From: Candidatus Nanohalarchaeota archaeon
GTDB lineage: Archaea; EX4484-52; B79-G9
Assembly: GCA_017610525.1 (NCBI GenBank)
Contig: JAFCBW010000077.1
Location: forward strand, 1 to 5,828
Length of the DNA stretch: 5,828 bases
Direction: 5' to 3'
Shown: positions 1 to 3,741 of the stretch, one piece after another
Numbering within the stretch: the first letter of the stretch is position 1
How the letters are laid out: each line of letters begins with the position of its first letter
Made by a program: the position numbers and the translations under genes
The notes under the pieces: model-generated
What the model was told of the DNA's origin: nothing
The model's database searches: none
The model's input: only the letters and a program-made list of their open reading frames with translations

Positions 1-347
1 CGGTTAATCCCCTCCTCATGCAGCGCAACATCATCAGCCCCGAACTTCCCGATAATGAACTTCTCACCCTTCGCCTTCATGATATCCTCCTCAATACCAC
101 CCACAGTAGTAACAATAACATCAACCATCCCAACCTCAACAAGCTGCGCAAAAAAACCCCGCAGCCCTGACGTCACCATATTAGAAGTAAACGTAAAAAA
201 AATCTTAGCCCCTGCCTTCTTCATCTTGACAATAGTCTGGACCGCCCTCTCAAGCTCAACACTCTGGAACCCCACCTTGCCAAGCCCCTCGGCAAGCTCA
301 CAGGCGCTCATGCCCTTTTTCCACCTAAAATCGCGCACATATTCCAT
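1..347 (-). CDS. dys: Deoxyhypusine synthase, N-terminal 115 residues (runs off the left edge)
   Basis: This enzyme transfers the aminobutyl group of spermidine to one lysine of the translation factor aIF5A in an NAD-dependent reaction, the first step of hypusine formation, in the cytoplasm. The start MEYVRDFRWKKGM is followed by FQSVELERAV (about residues 28-37), the NAD-binding TSNMVTSGLRG motif (about 54-64), VTTVGGIEED and, at the edge, LHEEGINR, all in the order typical of the family. The catalytic lysine lies far downstream, outside the window, so activity cannot be judged. The ATG at 347 is the first in frame and gives a normal archaeal N-terminus; Met13 is a less likely alternative. 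The gene diverges from the small membrane protein at 425. On its strand, TTATTTAT (377-384) lies about 33 bp and TATATATA (364-371) about 20 bp before the start, so the promoter is not settled. The coding strand is G/T-rich, unlike the A/C-rich coding strand of the plus-strand enzymes. Confidence 0.93.
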   Translation of the reverse strand, partial: MEYVRDFRWKKGMSACELAEGLGKVGFQSVELERAVQTIVKMKKAGAKIFFTFTSNMVTSGLRGFFAQLVEVGMVDVIVTTVGGIEEDIMKAKGEKFIIGKFGADDVALHEEGIN

Positions 348-392
348 ATAAATCACATACTGCTATATATACATCCATAAATAACAGAATTA

Positions 393-400
393 TTTATTAA
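393..400 (+). promoter_or_regulatory. Candidate TATA box for the 67-residue membrane protein
   Basis: TTTATTAA is centred about 28 bp before the ATG at 425, the spacing expected if transcription starts at or next to the start codon. No ribosome binding site precedes that ATG, which fits a leaderless transcript. Inferred from spacing and AT content only. Confidence 0.4.
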
Positions 401-424
401 ATCTTTGTAATTTAACTGAAACTA

Positions 425-628
425 ATGGAAAACAACAACAATAATTATGCATTAGAAAGATTACTTGGAACATTATTTGGTGTTTGTGTGACACTGACAA
501 TTCTTCCAACATTTCAGGAACTTAATGAGATTATACCTTTACAGGAAATATCATTTGTTGTCGGAATTCTTATCGTTCTTGGAATGGGTATCATTTCATG
601 GAAAAAAGATAAACTACAAAATAAATAG
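425..628 (+). CDS. Small two-helix membrane protein, function unknown
   Basis: A 67-residue protein not recognised as a named family. After a polar, asparagine-rich start (MENNNNNYALERL) there are two hydrophobic stretches, about residues 14-28 (LLGTLFGVCVTLTIL) and 42-58 (ISFVVGILIVLGMGII), joined by a short acidic loop (FQELNEIIPLQE). It ends in a lysine-rich tail (SWKKDKLQNK). By the positive-inside rule both ends probably face the cytoplasm; this is an inference. The gene stands alone, divergent from deoxyhypusine synthase and convergent with the HEPN gene, whose stop codon lies only 10 bp away. The coding strand lacks the C-rich bias of the conserved genes, suggesting a later arrival. 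The promoter-like spacing and the hydrophobic pattern support a real gene. No reading frame on the other strand explains the stretch better. Confidence 0.6.
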   Translation: MENNNNNYALERLLGTLFGVCVTLTILPTFQELNEIIPLQEISFVVGILIVLGMGIISWKKDKLQNK

Positions 629-638
629 AATCGGATAT

Positions 639-1079
639 TTATCCTATCTTCTCATCAATCAGCAAATCCAACTCTTCAATAAGTCTCATACACTTCTCTA
701 TCGCTTCCTGCGCAATATCAAAATCCATCCGCCTGCCATAATAAACAAGAGAATTTCTCTTGAACCTGCAATCATCAAACAATCTGAACAAATCATCCCT
801 ATTCAAAACATCGCGCAAATAATATCCAAGACAAATATGATTCCGGACATTAAACCCATCCAAAATAACAAGACTATGAACTATCTCCAAAAGACAGGAA
901 TAATATCCTTCAAATACATAACAGGCATTGCTTTCTTTGATAGTGTTCTCCTTCAAAAACTCATTCCTTCCATGTGCTGTCTCAACCAACGACCTCGCCT
1001 TTGCCCTGTCAGGACTGACCTTCAACGACCAGTTCGCATCAATACATTCCTCCCAGGAACTTTCCCTTCTCTCCTGCAC
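639..1079 (-). CDS. HEPN-domain protein, probable toxin or RNase partner of the adjacent nucleotidyltransferase
   Basis: A 146-residue, mostly helical protein. The sequence shows AHGRNEFLKEN (about 36-45), an aromatic helix FEGYYSCLLE (about 56-65), and near the C-terminus the HEPN-type motif RNSLVYYG, giving R108-x4-Y113-Y114. HEPN proteins paired with minimal nucleotidyltransferases are usually RNase toxins with an R-x4-6-H motif, and in MntA-HepT systems a tyrosine in R-x4-H-x-Y is AMPylated. Here the histidine position is Tyr, a variant that leaves RNase activity uncertain. Translation most likely starts at the GTG at 1079: GGAGGTG (1086-1092) lies 6 nt before it, and the preceding codon is the TGA of the nucleotidyltransferase gene in the same frame. 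Translational coupling is therefore likely. A T-rich run on this strand (revcomp of 601-609) after the stop could serve as an archaeal terminator. The toxin role is an inference from family and context. Confidence 0.85.
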   Translation of the reverse strand: MQERRESSWEECIDANWSLKVSPDRAKARSLVETAHGRNEFLKENTIKESNACYVFEGYYSCLLEIVHSLVILDGFNVRNHICLGYYLRDVLNRDDLFRLFDDCRFKRNSLVYYGRRMDFDIAQEAIEKCMRLIEELDLLIDEKIG

Positions 1080-1616
1080 TCAGAACACCTCCACAAACCC
1101 ATTAATCACAACACCATTCAAAATATTATTAGCAAGCTCCTTATTCCCAACATCACTAATCTTCTTATACTGGAAAAACTGCAACTTCCGCATAAGTTTC
1201 TTCTCAAATATCTCAACATCCTTGGTACTAACACTATTTTTTGGACACTCAATATAAACATCAACATCACTTCCCTCAACATCCTCTCCCCGGGAGTAAG
1301 ACCCGAAAACAACAATAGCAGGATTACTATACTCCCGAACCAGAAACTCAACCAGGCCGCATGAAAAAAGAGAATAAACATTAAACAATTTCTTTCGAAC
1401 AAGAAACTCCCGCGCCCCCCTGTCAGCCATATAAACCTTAACACCAGCAACAACAGCGCTCTTGAGTATCTTCTCATCCTCAAGCTCCTTGGCATAACGG
1501 ATCGCAGACGGCAGCGCCACCCCGACATCGCGCTCAATATGCCTCACGCGCAGCTTCGCAGTCGGGTGCACGAAAAAATACTCTTTTATTTTCTCTTTGA
1601 TATCTTTTGTTCTCAT
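1080..1616 (-). CDS. Nucleotidyltransferase with N-terminal winged-helix domain, probable MNT-type antitoxin
   Basis: A 178-residue protein with two parts. Residues about 1-80 look like a winged helix-turn-helix (LRVRHIERDVGVALPSAIRY, then KELEDEKILK and a wing-like VVAGVKVYMADRG). Residues about 98-178 form a minimal nucleotidyltransferase: GSYSRG (105-110) and SDVDVYIE (116-123) give the P-loop-like turn and the two metal-binding Asp residues, D117 and D119. The third acidic residue of the family is not obvious around KLQFFQYKK (145-152), so catalysis should not be assumed. In related MNT/HEPN pairs the nucleotidyltransferase neutralises the HEPN toxin by AMPylation; the fused DNA-binding domain suggests it also represses its own promoter. 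It lies directly before the HEPN gene, ending in TGA immediately followed by the HEPN GTG. The ATG at 1616 is supported by a TATA-like box about 28 bp upstream and no ribosome binding site, which fits a leaderless operon. Confidence 0.88.
   Translation of the reverse strand: MRTKDIKEKIKEYFFVHPTAKLRVRHIERDVGVALPSAIRYAKELEDEKILKSAVVAGVKVYMADRGAREFLVRKKLFNVYSLFSCGLVEFLVREYSNPAIVVFGSYSRGEDVEGSDVDVYIECPKNSVSTKDVEIFEKKLMRKLQFFQYKKISDVGNKELANNILNGVVINGFVEVF
1086..1092 (-). promoter_or_regulatory. Strong ribosome binding site for the HEPN gene
   Basis: GGAGGTG matches the archaeal anti-Shine-Dalgarno sequence closely and lies 6 nt before the GTG start at 1079. It sits inside the last codons of the nucleotidyltransferase gene. 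It fixes the HEPN start and argues for independent initiation at the gene junction rather than reliance on stop-codon readthrough. Confidence 0.75.
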
Positions 1617-1640
1617 ATGATATCTTATGGTGTCAATTGA

Positions 1641-1648
1641 TATTTAAA
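1641..1648 (-). promoter_or_regulatory. TATA-like box of the nucleotidyltransferase/HEPN operon
   Basis: Read on the minus strand, TTTAAATA is centred about 28 bp before the ATG at 1616. Transcription would then begin about at the start codon, giving a leaderless mRNA for the first gene, while the second gene relies on an internal ribosome binding site. Confidence 0.5.
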
Positions 1649-1669
1649 GTTATCGAATAACTGAATAAC
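1649..1669. promoter_or_regulatory. Candidate operator: inverted plus repeated GTTATTC half-sites
   Basis: The stretch holds a 13-bp inverted repeat, GTTAT-CGA-ATAAC (1649-1661), and a direct repeat of GAATAAC at 1655-1661 and 1663-1669, one 8-bp step apart. It abuts the upstream side of the TATA-like box of the nucleotidyltransferase operon, where a bound protein would block TBP/TFB. The winged-helix domain encoded by the first gene is the natural candidate ligand; that link is inferred. Confidence 0.45.
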
Positions 1670-1703
1670 CCACACATATAGCAGAAATCACAAACTATGC
1701 CAT

Positions 1704-1868
1704 CTACTTACTAATAGCATCCGCAGGACAAGCCTTGATACACTCCCCGCAATCAGTACACTTATCATTCACAACAGGCACCCCATCCTTCTCCTCAAGC
1801 GCACCGGTAGGACATACACTGATACACGCAAGGCACCTCAGACACTTCTCTTCATCAATCTTTATCAT
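1704..1868 (-). CDS. Two-cluster [4Fe-4S] ferredoxin, 54 residues
   Basis: A minimal bacterial-type ferredoxin that carries low-potential electrons in the cytoplasm. Two complete cluster motifs are visible: C9-x2-C12-x2-C15-x3-C19-P and C37-x2-C40-x2-C43-x3-C47-P, with the pseudo-twofold layout and a 17-residue linker (about 20-36) typical of the family. All eight cysteines are present, so both clusters should form. The length (54-60) is normal. The start is supported by GGGGTGAT (1872-1880) just before the ATG. The gene stands alone: the nucleotidyltransferase operon follows 87 bp downstream on the same strand with its own promoter. No oxidoreductase partner is visible in the window, so its redox partner is unknown. 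Confidence 0.95.
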   Translation of the reverse strand: MIKIDEEKCLRCLACISVCPTGALEEKDGVPVVNDKCTDCGECIKACPADAISK

Positions 1869-1871
1869 ACA

Positions 1872-1880
1872 ATCACCCCT
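1872..1880 (-). promoter_or_regulatory. Ribosome binding site of the ferredoxin gene
   Basis: On the minus strand, AGGGGTGAT lies three bases before the ATG at 1868 and contains the GGTGAT core complementary to the archaeal 16S tail. It supports the chosen start and shows that this transcript has a leader, unlike several neighbours. Confidence 0.65.
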
Positions 1881-1902
1881 TCATCTATTACTATTATATC
1901 CA

Positions 1903-1927
1903 ATTATTCGCTGCGATAACTTAAATG
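1903..1927 (+). promoter_or_regulatory. Candidate promoter/operator resembling that of the nucleotidyltransferase operon
   Basis: On the plus strand TTATTCG (1904-1910) is followed after CTG by CGATAACTTAAAT (1914-1926). The nucleotidyltransferase promoter reads TTATTCGATAACTTTAAAT on its own strand, so the two differ mainly by a 5-bp insertion. The TTAAAT part is centred about 27 bp before the ATG at 1951. The same stretch lies 35-59 bp before the ferredoxin start on the other strand and could act there too. Shared control is an inference. Confidence 0.35.
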
Positions 1928-1933
1928 CTTTAT

Positions 1934-1954
1934 GCATGTTGTAATTATACATGC
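1934..1954. repeat. Inverted repeat GCATGT-N9-ACATGC
   Basis: Perfect 6-bp arms at 1934-1939 and 1949-1954 flank an AT-rich centre containing TAATTA. The right arm overlaps the ATG at 1951. Position and size suit a dimeric regulator's site, but a chance repeat in AT-rich DNA cannot be excluded. Confidence 0.4.
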
Positions 1955-2028
1955 AAAAAATCATCCAGATTAGCGAATCAGTAAACAATAAGACAATCAT
2001 TCCTGTATGTGTTATAATCTCCCTTTAA
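1951..2028 (+). pseudogene. 25-codon ORF, possible remnant of a lost gene
   Basis: The ORF encodes a start-like peptide (MQKIIQISESVNNKTIIPVC, then VIISL) and stops at TAA 2026-2028. It has a TATA-like element at leaderless distance and a palindrome over its start codon, which is more promoter structure than expected for a random short ORF. Its 3' end overlaps the end of the convergent 98-residue gene by 17 bp. It could be the 5' stub of a gene whose remainder was replaced, a genuine micropeptide, or an accident beside the ferredoxin promoter. No family is recognised. Confidence 0.25.
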
Positions 2029-2308
2029 GCCGCATATAAAATCCAATCCATGACTCATCTTCTTCCCTTTCGAAAGACTCATATCCTGCTGACCTGATTT
2101 CCTCTAAAACATCTTCAAAACTACCATTAATCAGATAACTCTCTCCCCCATCACACAGCTTTAACGGGTTTGGATTGATGTCAACAATAAATTCAACATT
2201 ATCCGTAATTTTTGCGATGCGCTTTTGTCCATTATATAAAATATATCCTTCACTCTTCTCTGGATTTAGAATATAAGTTGTATTGGGAACAATTCCAAGT
2301 GTAGTCAA
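2012..2308 (-). CDS. Hypothetical 98-residue protein with TTG start, possibly 5'-truncated
   Basis: No family is recognised. From the TTG at 2308 the protein reads MTTLGIVPNTTYILNPEKSE, then a stretch rich in beta-type alternation (GYILYNGQKRIAKITD, VEFIVDINPNP), an SFEDVLEEIRSAGYESFERE helix-like part at about 63-82, and a short tail ending LKGRL. The choice of start is doubtful. The frame stays open upstream to a TGA at 2366-2368 and would add a hydrophobic stretch, FVKFFYLITALTIASNFG, that looks like a signal peptide or membrane helix. That extension has no ATG, GTG or TTG, and no convincing ribosome binding site precedes the TTG. Either the gene lost its true start and is decaying, or a short form is made from a TATA-like element at 2339-2347. 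Base composition is AT-rich without the skew of the conserved genes. Its upstream side adjoins a hairpin-rich stretch. Confidence 0.5.
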   Translation of the reverse strand: MTTLGIVPNTTYILNPEKSEGYILYNGQKRIAKITDNVEFIVDINPNPLKLCDGGESYLINGSFEDVLEEIRSAGYESFEREEDESWIGFYMRLKGRL

Positions 2309-2324
2309 TCCAAAATTAGATGCT

Positions 2325-2384
2325 ATAGTTAGCGCCGTTATTAAATAGAAAAATTTGACAAATAATCAATGGGCGCTAATCTAT
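2325..2384. repeat. Inverted repeat TTAGCGCC / GGCGCTAA
   Basis: Eight-base arms at 2329-2336 and 2372-2379 match perfectly. They extend outward to 12 of 13 positions (ATAG-TTAGCGCC against GGCGCTAA-TCTAT) with one unpaired base. They enclose 35 bp of AT-rich DNA and overlap the upstream extension of the 98-residue reading frame. The GC-rich arms stand out in AT-rich surroundings. Confidence 0.6.
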
Positions 2385-2410
2385 CCGGGTGAATCTTCGA
2401 TTCACTGGAT
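2383..2410. repeat. Hairpin A: ATCC / GTGAATC-TTC-GATTCAC / GGAT
   Basis: Seven perfect inner pairs (2389-2395 with 2399-2405) close a 3-nt loop, and ATCC (2383-2386) pairs with GGAT (2407-2410) outside a small internal loop. The outer GGAT shares bases with the left arm of the next hairpin, so the two outer stems compete. Confidence 0.6.
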
Positions 2411-2437
2411 CCTAAAAATCTTCAGATTTTTAAGGAT
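2409..2437. repeat. Hairpin B: 12-bp stem with one bulge
   Basis: ATCCT plus AAAAATC (2409-2420) pairs with GATTTTT plus AGGAT (2425-2431 and 2433-2437), leaving loop TTCA and a bulged A at 2432. This is the longest stem in the window. No T-run follows on either strand, so it does not look like an intrinsic terminator. Confidence 0.65.
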
Positions 2438-2441
2438 ATGG

Positions 2442-2473
2442 CGAAGACATTTGTCCAATTAATTACGTCTTCG
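2442..2473. repeat. Stem C: CGAAGAC / GTCTTCG
   Basis: Seven-base perfect arms at 2442-2448 and 2467-2473 flank 18 nt that contain two further small palindromes, GACATTTGTC (2446-2455) and AATTAATT (2457-2464). TCTTCGA occurs both here (2468-2474) and in the loop region of hairpin A (2394-2400), so CGAAGA could pair with either. Confidence 0.55.
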
Positions 2474-2474
2474 A

Positions 2475-2693
2475 CTATATGTGTTTTCTTCCATCAATCA
2501 GCCATGGGCTTTGCTCCGTAATTTCTTCTATCGGAATAGCCCCGCTATAAACATGATAGTCTCCTTGAAACTCTGAATCTTCGAAAAATGGAAGTATACT
2601 ATCCCCCACTAACTTCCAGTTACCACGCCAGCCGTCAGATAAATGATCTTCAGACGAAATATATTCTCCTTCATACAAATAAACACAAGGCAT
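2475..2693 (-). CDS. Hypothetical 72-residue acidic protein
   Basis: No family is recognised. The protein starts MPCVYLYEGEYISSEDHLSD and is rich in Asp, Glu and aromatic residues (GWRGNWKLVG, FFEDSEF, YHVYSGAIPI, SPWLIDGRK), consistent with a small folded soluble domain; no membrane segment or signal peptide is seen. The frame is open further upstream, but that part is a low-complexity hydrophobic string and overlaps the divergent gene. The ATG at 2693 is preferred because a TATA-like TTTTTAAAGA lies about 25 bp before it, giving a leaderless transcript. It ends in TAG directly beside stem C. Divergent transcription from a shared promoter with the DUF5678-like gene suggests a joint origin or control, but no partnership is proven. 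Confidence 0.55.
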   Translation of the reverse strand: MPCVYLYEGEYISSEDHLSDGWRGNWKLVGDSILPFFEDSEFQGDYHVYSGAIPIEEITEQSPWLIDGRKHI

Positions 2694-2713
2694 AAAGCAC
2701 AATCTCTTGCAAA

Positions 2714-2734
2714 TCTTTAAAAACGTTTTTATAG
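2714..2734. promoter_or_regulatory. Shared divergent promoter with 14-bp perfect palindrome
   Basis: TAAAAACGTTTTTA (2718-2731) is a perfect palindrome. Read leftward it provides TTTTTAAAGA (2714-2723), about 25 bp before the ATG at 2693. Read rightward it provides GTTTTTATAG (2725-2734), about 39 bp before the ATG at 2769, leaving room for a short leader with GTGAT at 2759-2763. The palindrome may simply arise from two abutting TATA boxes, or be an operator. Confidence 0.45.
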
Positions 2735-2768
2735 ATGAAGAAAGTATAATTATGTGATGTGATAGGAA

Positions 2769-3011
2769 ATGCAGAAAATACAAAAAGAGTTTTGGGATGA
2801 TATGAAATGGGGCAGAAATCACCGCTCAGAGTTTTTGGACAAATACCCAAATCAATAGGTTGCAATCGTCAACAAGAAAGTAGTCAGCCATAACAGTAAT
2901 CTAAGCAAAGTTGAAGAAATAGCAAAATACAAGACCCATAAAAAGATAATACCTATTCGGTTCATAGATACCACAGAACAGAATTATGCTATCGTTAATG
3001 CAGATAACTAA
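2769..3011 (+). pseudogene. DUF5678-like small protein gene with in-frame amber codon
   Basis: The reading frame gives 80 codons and ends at TAA 3009-3011, but codon 30 (2856-2858) is TAG. Sequence on both sides is coherent: FWDDMKWGRNHRSEFLDKYP before it, then after the stop VAIVNKKVVSHNSNLSKVEE followed by a KTHKKIIPIRFI strand. In DUF5678-type proteins the motif reads YPN-x-W-VAI-x-N-x-K-VV, and the stop falls where Trp is expected, so a single TGG-to-TAG change explains it. Ferredoxin and two small neighbours use TAG as a normal terminator, so amber recoding is not the default explanation. No ATG, GTG or TTG codon follows soon after the stop, so the second half is not made separately. A conserved frame past the stop suggests a recent mutation, a sequencing error, or rare suppression. 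The gene ends 24 bp before NAD kinase. Confidence 0.65.
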
Positions 3012-3035
3012 ACAATCCAAAATGAAGTGTAAAAA

Positions 3036-3734
3036 ATGAAAGCAACAGTAATAACCCGCGACAAAACAGCAGAAAAAAGAATAGAACAAAAACTCATAAA
3101 TGCATCCTTCATCCTCTGCAAATCCACCCCTGAAATAATCTTCATCCACGGCGGCGACGGCTCGCTAGTCCGCTCAGAACGGCTCTACCCCGGCATCCCA
3201 AAAGTCGCCCTAAAAGGCAGCCCCACCTCAAAAACCCACTTCTACGACGAATCCCTCCTCGACACAATCCTCACAAAAATAACCCAAAAAGACTACACAA
3301 TAAAACAATACACAAAACTGACCGCAAAATACAAAAACACCACACTAGAAGCCCTCAACGAGATACAGGTCCACAACAAAAACCCCGGCATAGCAATAAG
3401 ATTCAACCTCTACATAAACCAAAAACAGACCCACAAAAACATAGTAGGCGACGGCGCACTAGTCGCCACCCCATTCGGCTCAACCGCATACTACTACTCA
3501 ACTGGCGGCGAGCCATTCGACAAAGGCATCGGCATCAGCTTCAACAACCCCCACCAAAGAATCAAAAACTATATCTTGCCTGACGACTCAACAATCACAA
3601 TAGAACTAATCCGTGGCGACGCACTCCTCATACGCGACAACGACAAAAAAATGTTCCACATGAAACCCAAAGACAAAATAACCATCAAAAAAAGCAATAA
3701 CATCGCAAGATTTTTAAGGTTTCCCGGACTATAA
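3036..3734 (+). CDS. nadK: NAD kinase
   Basis: This enzyme phosphorylates NAD to NADP with ATP or polyphosphate and is the only source of new NADP in the cell. At 232 residues it is a short archaeal-size form. GGDGS (39-43) carries the catalytic Asp41. NEIQVHNKNPG begins at N108-E109, the NE motif that contacts the nicotinamide nucleotide. GDGALVATPFGSTAYYYSTGG (138-158), here longer than quoted motifs elsewhere, is the hallmark loop of the family in its usual place. The C-terminal beta-rich half ends in a RFLRFPGL tail. The ATG at 3036 puts the glycine motif at the normal distance from the N-terminus. No strong ribosome binding site or TATA box is obvious, so it may depend on transcription from upstream. 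Malic enzyme begins 7 bp after its stop. The coding strand is strongly C-rich and G-poor. Confidence 0.93.
   Translation: MKATVITRDKTAEKRIEQKLINASFILCKSTPEIIFIHGGDGSLVRSERLYPGIPKVALKGSPTSKTHFYDESLLDTILTKITQKDYTIKQYTKLTAKYKNTTLEALNEIQVHNKNPGIAIRFNLYINQKQTHKNIVGDGALVATPFGSTAYYYSTGGEPFDKGIGISFNNPHQRIKNYILPDDSTITIELIRGDALLIRDNDKKMFHMKPKDKITIKKSNNIARFLRFPGL
3711..3718 (+). promoter_or_regulatory. Possible internal TATA box for malic enzyme
   Basis: TTTTTAAG, inside the last codons of NAD kinase, is centred about 27 bp before the malic enzyme ATG at 3742. No Shine-Dalgarno sequence lies between the genes. Malic enzyme may therefore have its own leaderless transcript in addition to any transcript from upstream. 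Confidence 0.35.
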
Positions 3735-3741
3735 GCACGAC

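Noticed and set aside
634..644. GGATA-TT-TATCC hairpin between convergent genes as a terminator
   Set aside because: The stem is only 5 bp with a 2-nt loop and partly inside the HEPN stop region; too weak to call.
525..1364. Long 279-codon plus-strand frame
   Set aside because: It lies antisense to the nucleotidyltransferase and HEPN genes, which show clear motifs on the other strand; its long open run reflects their base composition.
1649..1669. CRISPR-like short repeats
   Set aside because: Only two 7-bp copies with 1-bp spacing; no repeat-spacer array exists in the window.
1735..1944. 69-codon plus-strand frame
   Set aside because: Antisense to the ferredoxin gene, which has all eight cluster cysteines and a ribosome binding site.
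2325..2473. Insertion sequence or miniature transposon
   Set aside because: The inverted repeats are nested and tandem rather than terminal, no target-site duplication was seen, and no transposase is present.
2371..2475. Possible tRNA because of the GGGTGAATCTTCGATTCACT arm
   Set aside because: No acceptor stem, anticodon arm or T-loop consensus (GTTCGANNC) can be fitted; the arms form simple tandem hairpins instead.
2694..2865. Upstream extension of the 72-residue frame and the overlapping 64-codon minus-strand frame
   Set aside because: Low-complexity hydrophobic translation antisense to the DUF5678-like gene and to the shared promoter; the ATG at 2693 has a better-placed promoter.
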